A stretch of 64,000 nt of DNA from Ktedonosporobacter rubrisoli (GCF_004208415.1 NZ_CP035758.1:10416001-10480000); one strand, 5' to 3'. Shown: positions 9,071-17,203, counted from the first letter of the stretch. The notes: generated by a model from the letters alone, not told the origin. Numbers and translations are program-made.

Positions 9071-9428
9071 TGCTCTGCACTCCTTCAGTTTCTCCCAGTA
9101 TTTTGATCCTGGGATAGTGTTATGCGTTGGATCATTTTCAGTAATTACACGCCTTCTGTATCCATGGAGGTAACAGGAGCTACCAGCTAACGTATGGCTT
9201 AGCTTGAGCATGATTATAAGCTTTTTCTGTGCAGCTACCTAAAAGGGCTCCAGATGAGGAGCGAAGCGAAAAGTGCCAGACCTCTCGCTGCTACAAAGTC
9301 CACAACTCAAGTCCATAGCATTAAAGCATGACAACGTTATTCGCCCTTGTTTTTCGCAGAATTGTCTGGTATACTCGTTGGAAAAGGGGTTAGTGTAAAG
9401 AAGACACCTTTTCTTTTTTATCTGCTAT
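9071..9428. other. intergenic region between the Cys-rich protein and the NAD operon
   Basis: No gene is evident. It must contain the promoter of the Cys-rich gene on the minus strand and of nadB on the plus strand. A second imperfect inverted motif, GTGTAaagaaGACAC (about 9393-9407), lies 36 bp before the perfect palindrome and may be a related operator. Confidence 0.45.
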
Positions 9429-9451
9429 GTAAGTGTACAATTTACACTTAC
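9429..9451. promoter_or_regulatory. palindromic operator upstream of nadB
   Basis: Perfect nine-base arms GTAAGTGTA (9429-9437) and TACACTTAC (9443-9451) are separated by CAATT. The palindrome ends 19 bp before the nadB start codon and just before its ribosome site, an ideal position for repression. By context it is probably the operator of an NAD-biosynthesis regulator; which family (NiaR, NrtR or other) cannot be told from the site alone. Confidence 0.65.
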
Positions 9452-9470
9452 TTGCAAAGGAGAGAAGATT

Positions 9471-11159
9471 ATGGCTTATAGCCAACCGTTCGATGTTGCC
9501 ATCATTGGGGGGGGAATCGCAGGGCTTACAGTAGCGTTGCGTTTGCCAGAGCGTATGCGCATTGCCCTATTTACGAAGGGGCAGGTAGGCGAGAGCAACA
9601 CACGGTATGCTCAAGGGGGGCTTGCTGTGGCATTAGGAACGGATGATAGTCCTGAGTTGCACTTTCGGGATACAATGGCCGCGGGCGCAGGATTATGCGA
9701 TGCAGAGGCTGTACGTATTTTAGTTGAGCAGGCACCTGCTGCCGTACGCTGGCTGATCGAGATGGGGGTTCATTTTGATCGCGCCGCACCAGGCAGCGAA
9801 GCTCACTCAACTGCCGATGGCTTGCTATTGGGACGTGAGGGGGCCCATTCACGCTGGCGTGTATTGCATGCTGGGGGAGATGCAACAGGGGCGGAGATCG
9901 AGCGTGCGCTTATTGCCGCCTTGCAAAAGCGTTCTTCGGTAACTGTCTATGAAGAGACCTTCGTGAGTGATTTGCTGTTGCGGGAAGATATCTGTAGCGG
10001 CGTAGAGGCCATAGATAAAGAGGGAAATAGCTTTGAGGTTGCTGCGCAGGCGATCGTGCTGGCCAGTGGTGGGGCTGGAGGGCTCTGGCTACATACTTCC
10101 AATCCCGCCGGAGCTACCGCCGATGGGCTGGCTCTTGCCTGGCGTGCTGGAGCCGCGCTGGCGGATCTAGAGTTCATGCAGTTTCATCCCACCGTATTAG
10201 TTGCTAACGGCACTTCTCACCTGATTTCAGAAGCTGTACGTGGCGAGGGCGCCTATCTGCGTAATCACGCCAACGAGCGCTTCATGCCTCGCTATAGCGA
10301 GCAGGCTGAGCTTGCGCCACGCGATGTGGTCGCGCGGGCCATATTGAGCGAGATGCTAAGTGAGCGTGCAAAGTATCAGTATCTCGACTTGCGTCATCTC
10401 CCTCGGCAAAGCGTATATGAGCGCTTCCCGACAATTTCGGCGATCTGCCGTGAGCATGGTCTGGATATGGCCTCTGATCTACTTCCTATAGAGCCAGCTG
10501 CTCATTATTGTATGGGTGGGGTGCTGGTAGACAGCTATGGGCGTACGAGCGTACCGGGTCTCTATGCAGTCGGAGAAGTTTCTTGCACAGGCGTGCATGG
10601 AGCTAATCGGCTGGCAAGCAATTCTCTTCTGGAGGGGCTGGTGTATGGCATTCGCCTGGCTGGATATCTCGATGATAGCTCTGCTAGCCCTGGTCAGCAG
10701 ATTTTGCCTGCGGGTGTGTCCCTCATTCCCTATGAGAGTACCTTGCAAGAGGATATCCTATCATCAGGTAATGAAGATGAGTTGAGCACTCTCCATACCT
10801 GTGAGCGATTGCGCCAGATCATGTGGGAATATGTCTCGCTTCGCCGCGATCAGCATGGCTTATTGGAAGCGCAGCGCGAGATACGACGCATGCGCAGCGA
10901 GTTTCAAGCCGGCAATAAGCTCAAAGAGCTTGCTCCAATTGAGAGGATGCACTACTTAGAGGTGCGCAATATGCTGCAAATCGCCGAAATAGTGATCATG
11001 GCAGCTTTGCAGCGGCAAGAGTCACGGGGAAGCCATTGGCGCGCTGATTACCAATCCCTCGACACAAGTTTAGAAGGCTGCCGTACGGCTTTTCGGCCCT
11101 CAAGCGCTGATCCAAATGGACCCATGCAGCCCCGAAAGGAGATAGCTATCCGTGCTTAA
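9471..11159 (+). CDS. nadB: L-aspartate oxidase
   Basis: A flavoenzyme of 562 residues that oxidises L-aspartate to iminoaspartate, the first step of de novo NAD synthesis. The FAD-binding motif is at the N-terminus (DVAIIGGGIAGLTVALRLP), followed by the family segments GESNTRYAQGGLAVAL, TADGLALAWRAGAALADLEF, MQFHPTV and YCMGGVLVD. The active-site segment ISEAVRGEGAYLRN and GEVSCTGVHGANRLASNSLLEGLVYG are intact. The C-terminal helical domain is present, so the length is normal. The ribosome site AAAGGAG precedes the ATG. It is first in nadB-nadC-nadA, behind a palindromic operator, and overlaps nadC by eight bases. Confidence 0.97.
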   Translation: MAYSQPFDVAIIGGGIAGLTVALRLPERMRIALFTKGQVGESNTRYAQGGLAVALGTDDSPELHFRDTMAAGAGLCDAEAVRILVEQAPAAVRWLIEMGVHFDRAAPGSEAHSTADGLLLGREGAHSRWRVLHAGGDATGAEIERALIAALQKRSSVTVYEETFVSDLLLREDICSGVEAIDKEGNSFEVAAQAIVLASGGAGGLWLHTSNPAGATADGLALAWRAGAALADLEFMQFHPTVLVANGTSHLISEAVRGEGAYLRNHANERFMPRYSEQAELAPRDVVARAILSEMLSERAKYQYLDLRHLPRQSVYERFPTISAICREHGLDMASDLLPIEPAAHYCMGGVLVDSYGRTSVPGLYAVGEVSCTGVHGANRLASNSLLEGLVYGIRLAGYLDDSSASPGQQILPAGVSLIPYESTLQEDILSSGNEDELSTLHTCERLRQIMWEYVSLRRDQHGLLEAQREIRRMRSEFQAGNKLKELAPIERMHYLEVRNMLQIAEIVIMAALQRQESRGSHWRADYQSLDTSLEGCRTAFRPSSADPNGPMQPRKEIAIRA

Positions 11160-11994
11160 ACCTTCAGAGGAACTTATCAAGAGGGCTCTGCTCGAAGATG
11201 GAGCCGATGCAGATATCACGACCAGGAGTACTGTTGCCGAAGGACAACAAGCCGAAGCCAGTATTGTGTCTCGCCAGGAAGGTGTGATTGCCGGCCTGGA
11301 AATTGCTGCGGAGACGTTTCGTACCTTGGATGAGCGCATATCAGTTGAGCTATTACAGCGCGATGGCGCCAGGGTGAAGGGCGGAGATGTTCTGGCCCTC
11401 TTGCAGGGTCCGGCGCGTTCTTTGCTGAGTGCTGAGCGGGTAGCACTTAACTTTCTTGGTCATCTCTCCGGTATCGCCTCTGTGACAGCACGCTGTGTAA
11501 GTGCCACTATTGGCACACCCGCTCGTATTATCGATACGCGTAAAACAACCCCTGGCTTACGTCACCTGGAAAAGGAAGCTGTGCGCATGGGAGGTGGGTA
11601 TAATCATCGTTTTGGTCTCCAGGATGGCGTGCTTATCAAGGATAATCATATCAAAGCGGCAGGTGGAATCGAGCAGGCAATTAGCGCGGCTCGGCGCCAG
11701 GCGCCTCATCTCTTCAAAATAGAGGTTGAGTGCGAGAGCCTTAGCGAAGTTCAAGAGGCGCTGGCCGCCCGGGCAGACGTCATTTTGCTCGATAATATGG
11801 ACGTCAAGACAATGCGCAGTGCCGTAGAGCTTGTGCGTCAACGTGCGCCCCAGGTATTGCTTGAGGCTTCTGGCAACATTGGCACAGATGTGAACCGGCT
11901 GGCAGCTGTAGCGGCGACCGGTGTAGATTTTATCTCGTTAGGAGCGCTCACGCATTCTGCTCCCAATTTTGATGTCTCGCTTGAATTTGCATGA
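11152..11994 (+). CDS. nadC: nicotinate-nucleotide diphosphorylase (carboxylating)
   Basis: Quinolinate phosphoribosyltransferase (280 residues), which converts quinolinate and PRPP to nicotinate mononucleotide. Typical segments are LLEDGADADITTRST, the catalytic core RIIDTRKTTPGLRHLEKEAV near residue 126, GGGYNHRFGLQDGVLIKDNH, EVECESL and ILLDNMD, then LLEASGNI. The start is GTG at 11152, with AAGGAG about ten bases upstream inside nadB; the overlap with nadB suggests translational coupling. Confidence 0.97.
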   Translation: MLKPSEELIKRALLEDGADADITTRSTVAEGQQAEASIVSRQEGVIAGLEIAAETFRTLDERISVELLQRDGARVKGGDVLALLQGPARSLLSAERVALNFLGHLSGIASVTARCVSATIGTPARIIDTRKTTPGLRHLEKEAVRMGGGYNHRFGLQDGVLIKDNHIKAAGGIEQAISAARRQAPHLFKIEVECESLSEVQEALAARADVILLDNMDVKTMRSAVELVRQRAPQVLLEASGNIGTDVNRLAAVAATGVDFISLGALTHSAPNFDVSLEFA

Positions 11995-12028
11995 TGTGCT
12001 CTATCTGTCTCGCTCAAGGAGGAAATCC

Positions 12029-13213
12029 ATGGCTATACTATCTGAGTGTGCTGAAAGTCGCGAAGAACGCGTTTTGCCGCTTCTTTCGCCCCAGAGCCGT
12101 GCCAAACACGATCTTTCTAAGCGCCGCGATACCATCCCGTTATTCTATGCCGAGATGCAGGGCGAAGAGTTGGACCGTCGTATAACCGCTGCCAGGGAGG
12201 TACTGGGAGAAAAGCTTGTCATTCTTGGGCATCACTATCAGCGTGATGAGATTATTAAATATGCTGACTATCGGGGTGACTCTTTTAAGCTTGCGCAACT
12301 GGCGGCAGCTCGTCCCCAGGCTCAGTATATTGTGTTTTGTGGCGTCCATTTTATGGCAGAAAGCGCCGATGTTCTTAGTGCAGCCCATCAGAAGGTGATT
12401 TTGCCCAATCCTACCGCCGGCTGCTCTATGGCAGATATGGCTAATATCGCCGAGGTTGAGGAGTGCTGGGATGTATTGACGGAAATGCTTGGCGAGGATG
12501 CTGGTATTATCCCCGTCACCTATATGAATTCAGCAGCTAATCTCAAAGCATTTTGTGGGCGCAATGGAGGTGTTGTTTGTACCTCATCGAATGCGCCAAC
12601 GGTAATGCGCTGGGCTTTTAGCCAGGGCAAGCGTGTCTTGTTCTTCCCGGATGAGCATCTGGGGCGCAATACTGCTCTCAAGTATGGCATTACGCCTGAG
12701 CAGATGGTTGTATGGAATCCCAAGAATCCGCTGCTGATGGAAGGATCTGAGGAGCAGGTAGAGCAGGCTAAGATTATTCTCTGGAAGGGATATTGCTCAA
12801 CCCATATGCGTTTTAGTGTTGAGCAGATAGCAAAGGCGCGTGCCGATTTTCCAGGGATTAAGGTTCTGGTGCACCCGGAGTGCCGTCAGGAAGTTGTGGC
12901 GACGGCAGATCTGTATGGCTCAACCGAATATATTGTGCGACAGATCGAACAGGCCCCCGCCGGTAGCCAATGGGCGGTAGGTACAGAGATCAACCTGGTC
13001 CATCGCCTGGCTGAAGCCCATCCCGAGCAGCTTATCTTCTGCCTCGACCCGGTTGTCTGCCCATGCTCTACGATGTATCGTATCCACCCGGCCTATCTGG
13101 CCTGGGTCCTGGAAGCGCTCCTGGAGGGCGAGGTTATCAATCAGGTAAGTGTGGATGAGGAGACGGCGCACTGGGCGCGTGTGGCCCTGGAGCGCATGCT
13201 CTCTCTGGCCTGA
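12029..13213 (+). CDS. nadA: quinolinate synthase
   Basis: A [4Fe-4S] enzyme (394 residues) that condenses iminoaspartate with dihydroxyacetone phosphate to quinolinate. Clear motifs are VILGHHYQRDEIIKYADYRGDS, FCGVHFMAESADVL, YMNSAANLKAFCG, FPDEHLGRNTA, VHPECRQEVVATAD and DPVVCPCSTMYRIHP; the three cluster cysteines lie in the FCGVHFM, HPEC and VVCPC segments. This is the long NadA type with an N-terminal extension of about 50 residues. The ATG at 12029 is chosen for its AAGGAGG site; the open frame begins upstream inside nadC. A strong terminator follows. Confidence 0.97.
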   Translation: MAILSECAESREERVLPLLSPQSRAKHDLSKRRDTIPLFYAEMQGEELDRRITAAREVLGEKLVILGHHYQRDEIIKYADYRGDSFKLAQLAAARPQAQYIVFCGVHFMAESADVLSAAHQKVILPNPTAGCSMADMANIAEVEECWDVLTEMLGEDAGIIPVTYMNSAANLKAFCGRNGGVVCTSSNAPTVMRWAFSQGKRVLFFPDEHLGRNTALKYGITPEQMVVWNPKNPLLMEGSEEQVEQAKIILWKGYCSTHMRFSVEQIAKARADFPGIKVLVHPECRQEVVATADLYGSTEYIVRQIEQAPAGSQWAVGTEINLVHRLAEAHPEQLIFCLDPVVCPCSTMYRIHPAYLAWVLEALLEGEVINQVSVDEETAHWARVALERMLSLA

Positions 13214-13306
13214 CTGCTAGCAGATTGTTAAAAACATTATTAGAGAGGCAACCTGGAAGAGCCTTCCCTCATGAGAGGCTCGAAGTGCGCGAATATGCAT
13301 AAGATT

Positions 13307-13350
13307 GGGTTTGGGACTACCGTTGATAGGGGTGGTCCCAAACCCTTTTT
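13307..13350 (+). terminator. rho-independent terminator of the nadBCA operon
   Basis: An eleven-base-pair perfect stem GGGTTTGGGAC (13307-13317) and GTCCCAAACCC (13335-13345) is followed directly by TTTTT. It ends the NAD operon 130 bp after nadA. Confidence 0.92.
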
Positions 13351-13389
13351 CCATTTTTTGTGATTGAAATAAGGATTTGTTAAAAAATA

Positions 13390-13429
13390 TATGATATTAT
13401 CAAAATTGTAATTTAAGTACTATCATATT
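13390..13429. promoter_or_regulatory. TATCA half-site cluster upstream of the DUF5615 gene
   Basis: Inverted and direct copies of the half-site TATCA/TGATA occur in very AT-rich DNA: TGATA-T-TATCA (13393-13403) and a further ATATGATA/TATCATAT pair (13390-13397 and 13422-13429). This could be an operator for autoregulation. The evidence is sequence symmetry only. Confidence 0.4.
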
Positions 13430-13449
13430 TAAGTCTTAGAAGGGATCAT

Positions 13450-13935
13450 ATGAATTTTTTGCTTGACGAGGGAGCAGGGGCAAAAAAAATAAAAACACTC
13501 CTCAGGGAGAGAGGGCATAACGTTAAAGCGATGAATGAGGGTGAATTAAGTGGAACAAAAGATCCCCCTGTTCTAAAACTTCTTCTTGAAGAGGAGCGTT
13601 TCATCATAACCTGTGATACCGATTTCCTAAAATATAGGAGAGATGTTGAATTTGGAGCAATTCTGATCAAAGGAGATTATAAAGTTACATCAGAACTTGC
13701 CGAACGGGTGGTTTGGACTATTGAATATATTATCCAAAATCCTGATCTCCTTAATGATCTTACCGTGCTAGAAAGAGATACTCCCTATGGCCTCTGGAAA
13801 GTGTACACGCAGGGTGATCAATGTGTTATAACTTGGCTTAGCTACTCAGTTGAGCGGTTGAGTATAACTTGCTCGGCACAATTTATCTCTACCCCTATTT
13901 CAGCTACCAACCTGGATAGTGAATGTGATTCGTAG
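13450..13935 (+). CDS. DUF5615-type PIN-like protein
   Basis: A 161-residue protein whose first 115 residues match the DUF5615/Mut7-C PIN-like nuclease fold. Acidic residues are in the expected places: FLLDEG at the N-terminus, an Asp at ITCDTDFL, and Glu in KAMNEG. Relatives are usually VapC-like toxins or nucleases, often next to a DUF433 antitoxin. No antitoxin gene is visible here; a terminator lies 100 bp upstream and the next gene is a peroxiredoxin. The C-terminal 40 residues are unlike the family. The gene is clearly AT-richer than its neighbours, which suggests horizontal origin. The start has GAAGGGA five bases upstream. Confidence 0.75.
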   Translation: MNFLLDEGAGAKKIKTLLRERGHNVKAMNEGELSGTKDPPVLKLLLEEERFIITCDTDFLKYRRDVEFGAILIKGDYKVTSELAERVVWTIEYIIQNPDLLNDLTVLERDTPYGLWKVYTQGDQCVITWLSYSVERLSITCSAQFISTPISATNLDSECDS

Positions 13936-14171
13936 CTTCTATTTTATTTGTTTGTTTTAACGAGGTAGCATATCAGACGATTTAAGTTATCGAAGTAGAT
14001 ATTATCCTCTCGCTTGTTACATGGGCATCTGTCATTGCGTATTCTGATAGGGCTATAGTTAAAGCTTCTGTCGGGATGCTACGGCTTACCTGCCTCGTTC
14101 TATAGAGTAGAAGAGATATAATGAAGATCCTGGAAGCTCTCCAGGATTTTGAATGAAAGGGAAGAGTCTTC

Positions 14172-14672
14172 ATGAGCGATGAGATAAAGGTTCAGGCGCA
14201 GCAGCCTGCTCCCGATTTTACCTTGCCCGCCGTAGGCGATGGTGATGTGGTAAAGAATGGGCAGGTCCATCTAGCTGACCTCAAAGGAAGAAGCGTAGTT
14301 TTATACTTCTATCCCAAAGATGATACCCCGGGCTGCACAAAGGAAGCCTGTTCTTTCCGCGATGCCAATCATCTGATGCAGCAGAAGGGCATTGTTGTCC
14401 TGGGGATCAGTACCGATGGGGTCGAGTCCCACAAAAAGTTTGCTGAGAAGTATGGCTTACCCTTCACCTTGCTCTCTGATACTGATACAACAGTCTCCCA
14501 GCTCTACGGCGTTTATGGCGAGAAGAACCTCTACGGGCGAAAGTTTATGGGTGTGAGCCGCGCGACCTTCTTGATCGACCAGGAGGGAGTTGTGCGCAAG
14601 ATCTGGCCTCGCGTGAAGCCTGATGCGCATGCCCAGGAAGTATTAACTGTAGCCGAAGCGCTCAATTTATAG
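14172..14672 (+). CDS. bcp: peroxiredoxin, Bcp/PrxQ type
   Basis: A thiol peroxidase of 166 residues that reduces hydrogen peroxide and organic peroxides. The active-site segment FYPKDDTPGCTKEACSFRD contains the peroxidatic cysteine (first Cys) and the resolving cysteine five residues later, the PrxQ arrangement. The RATFLIDQEGVVRKIWP segment is also typical. The length is normal, and GAAAGGGAAGA precedes the ATG. It seems to be a single-gene unit. Confidence 0.95.
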   Translation: MSDEIKVQAQQPAPDFTLPAVGDGDVVKNGQVHLADLKGRSVVLYFYPKDDTPGCTKEACSFRDANHLMQQKGIVVLGISTDGVESHKKFAEKYGLPFTLLSDTDTTVSQLYGVYGEKNLYGRKFMGVSRATFLIDQEGVVRKIWPRVKPDAHAQEVLTVAEALNL

Positions 14673-14819
14673 CCCCACACAATAATTTTCCACTGGAGTA
14701 GCAGCTTGATGGTATCTGATCAGCCTGCTGCTCCAGCCCATCCTTTTGCGAGCCCGGTTCGTCTTCGAGTAGGCGGGTCTCTGAGTGCAAATATTTTTAG
14801 CTCTTGTGATGGGTTAACG

Positions 14820-15608
14820 TTAGGAGTTGTGGCGTAAATAGGCGGGCAGTTCGGCGATGGAAGGTAATATGGCGTCGGGGTGGGCGTGCGCCGGAAGCTG
14901 CATACCTTTCTGATATTTTCCGCTACAGACAAGTATCCCATGCATTCCGGCACGCTGAGCGGCAGTAACGTCGTTCTCGATATCGTCGCCAACCATAATA
15001 GCTGCCTCGGCTGCGACTCCAATAGAGATCAGGGCTTGCGCAAAAAATGCGCGATTTGGCTTGCCCAGAATTGTTGCTTGCTTGCTTGACGCGATCTCCA
15101 GGGCACGAACAAAAGGACCGCTATCCAATTGTAAGCCTGTACTGGTACGCCAGAAGAGGTTGGTGTGCATGGCCAGCAATTCGGCTCCATTCATGAGCAT
15201 GCGAAAGGCCTGATTCATGGCTTCGTAGGTGAGCAATTCTTCGGCGCCACCAATTACCACAACCTCTGCATCATCTTGAACAAGCTTAATGCCCGCAAAG
15301 TCGGCGTCTGTATCGCCTTTGGTGAGGACCCAACAGCGTTTATCTGGAAAGTGCTGGCGTATATGCTGGGCCGTGGCGGCCGGCGCCGTGATGAGCTGTT
15401 GTTCTGTTATTGGCAAGTCGATCTGTTGCAAACGCTGAGCAAGGGTAGAGCGTGAGAACGTCGTAGTATTTGTGACAAAGCAGATACGGTAGCCTGCTTG
15501 TTCGAACTGCTGAATGGCTTCTGCGGCCCCGGGAATGGGTTTCATGCCGACATGTAATACGCCGTCAATATCAAGGAGAATCCCGCGTACAGATATGCTT
15601 GAGGCCAT
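14820..15608 (-). CDS. HAD-IIA family phosphatase (NagD-like)
   Basis: A sugar-phosphate or nucleotide phosphatase of 262 residues from HAD subclass IIA. Motif I is GILLDIDGVLHVGM, motif II FVTNTT, and motifs III/IV are KPNRAFF and IMVGDDIENDVTAAQRAGM, so all catalytic residues are present. The nucleophile Asp is near residue 13. The C2-type cap lies in the middle. The ATG at 15608 is preceded by a GGGGG-containing ribosome site. It is downstream of a ThiF-like gene by 80 bp on the same strand and may be cotranscribed. The substrate is unknown. Confidence 0.9.
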   Translation of the reverse strand: MASSISVRGILLDIDGVLHVGMKPIPGAAEAIQQFEQAGYRICFVTNTTTFSRSTLAQRLQQIDLPITEQQLITAPAATAQHIRQHFPDKRCWVLTKGDTDADFAGIKLVQDDAEVVVIGGAEELLTYEAMNQAFRMLMNGAELLAMHTNLFWRTSTGLQLDSGPFVRALEIASSKQATILGKPNRAFFAQALISIGVAAEAAIMVGDDIENDVTAAQRAGMHGILVCSGKYQKGMQLPAHAHPDAILPSIAELPAYLRHNS

Positions 15609-15687
15609 AACTACCCCCTGAAGATCAGATTAGCGCTGGAAGCGAGAGATTTGTTCTCATTATAGCATGCCTTCCACGCGGTACTGT

Positions 15688-16344
15688 TTAGTCAGAGCTG
15701 ATCTTGAGGTCATTCCATGTCAGTTCAAAGTTTATGCTCTTATTCTCCCTGAAGAAATCGACGATGGAACGGGCTGCCAGCGCACTGAGGACCTGGGCAA
15801 AAGGACGCGTTAGTGGATAATCGCAGGGATCGCCGGCAATCTCTTGCGGAACCTGGTAGCCTGGTTCCCACAGGCCGCTGCCATAAAGGCCATCATTGCT
15901 AAAGCCGATGTGCAAGCAAGGTATATGCAGGCTACGAGCTGTTTCGCTGATCGCGGCCCGCCCGGCGCGGTTATCGAAGGCGTCAACGATCAAGGCGCTC
16001 TCTTTGAGGAGCTTAGGAGCATTGGCGGCTGTAAGCTCGGTAACGATCGGTTCTAACTTAGCTTGCACGGCACGATAGAGCATGTTGGCCAGGGCGCGGG
16101 CCTTGGGGGCTCCGACTTCTGCCCGACTGTATGGCTGAGTTGAGAGGTTGCGCATCTCCACGCGATCCTTATCGATAAGCTTGAGGCGCGTGAAACCCAT
16201 ACGGGCTAGGGTTTCGGCCAGGTTCCCACCCAGAGCGCCGGCTCCACAAATCGTGATTGGTCTATCAACAAAAGAGGCAAGCGAGGCGTGCCGCTCCTCA
16301 TGGAAGAATGGGCTGTTAGGATTCAAATTGTTGTGTGTTGTCAT
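15688..16344 (-). CDS. ThiF/MoeB/HesA-family adenylyltransferase-like protein
   Basis: An E1-like protein of 218 residues. The nucleotide-binding motif ICGAGALGGNLAETLARMGF near residue 33 is followed by LKLIDKDRVEMRNLSTQPYSRAEVGAPKARAL, which contains the Asp and Arg/Asn residues used for ATP and adenylation, and VDAFDNRAGR. It ends soon after the Rossmann core, lacks the paired CxxC zinc motifs and has no obvious catalytic cysteine loop, so it is a short ThiF variant. No ubiquitin-like or ThiS/MoaD partner is adjacent. GGGAAG lies about nine bases before the ATG. Confidence 0.85.
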   Translation of the reverse strand: MTTHNNLNPNSPFFHEERHASLASFVDRPITICGAGALGGNLAETLARMGFTRLKLIDKDRVEMRNLSTQPYSRAEVGAPKARALANMLYRAVQAKLEPIVTELTAANAPKLLKESALIVDAFDNRAGRAAISETARSLHIPCLHIGFSNDGLYGSGLWEPGYQVPQEIAGDPCDYPLTRPFAQVLSALAARSIVDFFRENKSINFELTWNDLKISSD

Positions 16345-16390
16345 TGTGCGAACTTCCCTGCTACTGAAAGAAATTCAGCATAGATCTCAT

Positions 16391-16423
16391 AAAAAGGCCC
16401 ACATTTCGCATGTGGGCCTTTTT
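16391..16423. terminator. bidirectional rho-independent terminator
   Basis: A perfect 14-base-pair stem AAAAAGGCCCACAT (16391-16404) and ATGTGGGCCTTTTT (16410-16423) has a TTCGC loop. It is symmetric, giving a T-run in both directions. It lies 47 bp upstream of the ThiF-like gene and so isolates it from the AT-rich island to the right, or acts as a leader attenuator of the ThiF-like gene. Confidence 0.85.
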
Positions 16424-16454
16424 CAATCCCCAACGGGAAGCTGTCATGAATAAG

Positions 16455-16476
16455 CATGATAGCCGAAGTTTGCAAG
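16455..16476 (+). repeat. copy 1 of the CATGATAGCCGAAGTTTGC motif
   Basis: The 19-base word CATGATAGCCGAAGTTTGC starts here and is followed by AAG. The same 19 bases recur at 16952, and a diverged copy lies at 16853. The surrounding DNA is AT-rich and non-coding. Confidence 0.75.
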
Positions 16477-16755
16477 TGGGTTTGTATCAATTCCTGACGA
16501 ACTAAAGAATACTTGCACCTGCTGATGCTATCACAAAAGATTCGAAAAAGCAATACTATTTCCTTCGCGCTCTGTTCAATGAGACGTCATATGATCCTAA
16601 GCCATCTCCATATTAATAAATCAGAGATTTATCAGAAGACAGTGCCTTTACATGCACCATATTATATTGTTAAAATGTTATATATGTATTACGCGTTACT
16701 AGGGATGCTAAAGCTTTGAAATCCTACGATACTAAATGTGAAGTAGGGTAATTAT

Positions 16756-16811
16756 GGTGCCGCTGCACCGATAGATGTCAAAGCATCTCTCATTTAAGGT
16801 TTTTGCCTTAA
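16756..16811 (+). other. three consecutive small hairpins (possible structured RNA)
   Basis: Three stem-loops follow one another: GGTGC/GCACC (16756-16769), AGATG/CATCT (16773-16788) and TTAAGG/CCTTAA (16794-16811). The run lies in the AT-rich gap between a terminator and two tiny ORFs. I could not match it to a known riboswitch family. Confidence 0.35.
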
Positions 16812-16852
16812 GGGGGTGGTAGATATGAAATAGGATTTTAGGTTCAAAGGAT

Positions 16853-16889
16853 CATGTAAGCCGAAGATTGCAAGATAAGTTTCTTATCG
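16853..16889 (+). repeat. copy 2 (diverged) of the motif plus hairpin
   Basis: This copy reads CATGTAAGCCGAAGATTGC, followed by AAGATAAGTTTC. It shares with copy 3 both the core and the trailing GATAAGTT. The trailing part can form a hairpin GATAAG-ttt-CTTATC (16874-16888). It lies just before the ribosome site of the 29-codon ORF. Confidence 0.65.
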
Positions 16890-16910
16890 TTAGCTAGTAA
16901 GGAGATAAAC

Positions 16911-17000
16911 ATGAGAGTACATATGTTGGTTCCATGGGTGATTGAACATTCCATGATAGCCGAAGTTTGCGATAAGTTCATTTCAAATGAAAGGAATTAA
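16911..17000 (+). CDS. 29-residue peptide ORF
   Basis: A tiny ORF of 29 codons with an excellent ribosome site (AAGGAG six bases before the ATG). Its second half is encoded by motif copy 3 and reads MIAEVCDKF. It stops two bases before the next small ORF, so the two may be translationally coupled, as a leader peptide would be. No similarity is recognised. The strong ribosome site is the only coding evidence. Confidence 0.4.
   Translation: MRVHMLVPWVIEHSMIAEVCDKFISNERN
16952..16980 (+). repeat. copy 3 of the motif, inside a small ORF
   Basis: This has the same 19 bases as copy 1 (CATGATAGCCGAAGTTTGC), followed by GATAAGTTCA, which resembles the tail of copy 2. Spacing from copy 2 is 99 bp. 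Its ATG is in frame with the 29-codon ORF. Confidence 0.7.
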
Positions 17001-17002
17001 CA

Positions 17003-17203
17003 ATGAAAGACGAAAAAGCTCAATCGTTCCCACCTTCCCTCGCACTTTACTTTATGGCTACGTTAGCCGTTCTTGTGTATGGCATCTCCAAAGAAAATTT
17101 ACTCATCATCTGTTTGGCTTGCGTTATGGCTGCAGCACTTCAAGGTCCTCGTGTCGCAAAACTGCTTCTAAAAGCGATAAATATCCTCTGTAGAGGTAAA
17201 TAA
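17003..17203 (+). CDS. small membrane protein (66 residues)
   Basis: A 66-residue ORF with a charged N-terminus (MKDEKAQ), two hydrophobic segments (about residues 13-29 and 32-47) and a basic C-terminus (KLLLKAINILCRGK). The AAAGGA site lies seven bases before the ATG. It directly follows the 29-codon ORF and precedes the tandem-HTH gene by 110 bp. No family is recognised. Size and composition fit a small membrane peptide or a toxin-like or holin-like protein, but this is only a guess from shape. Confidence 0.5.
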   Translation: MKDEKAQSFPPSLALYFMATLAVLVYGISKENLLIICLACVMAAALQGPRVAKLLLKAINILCRGK

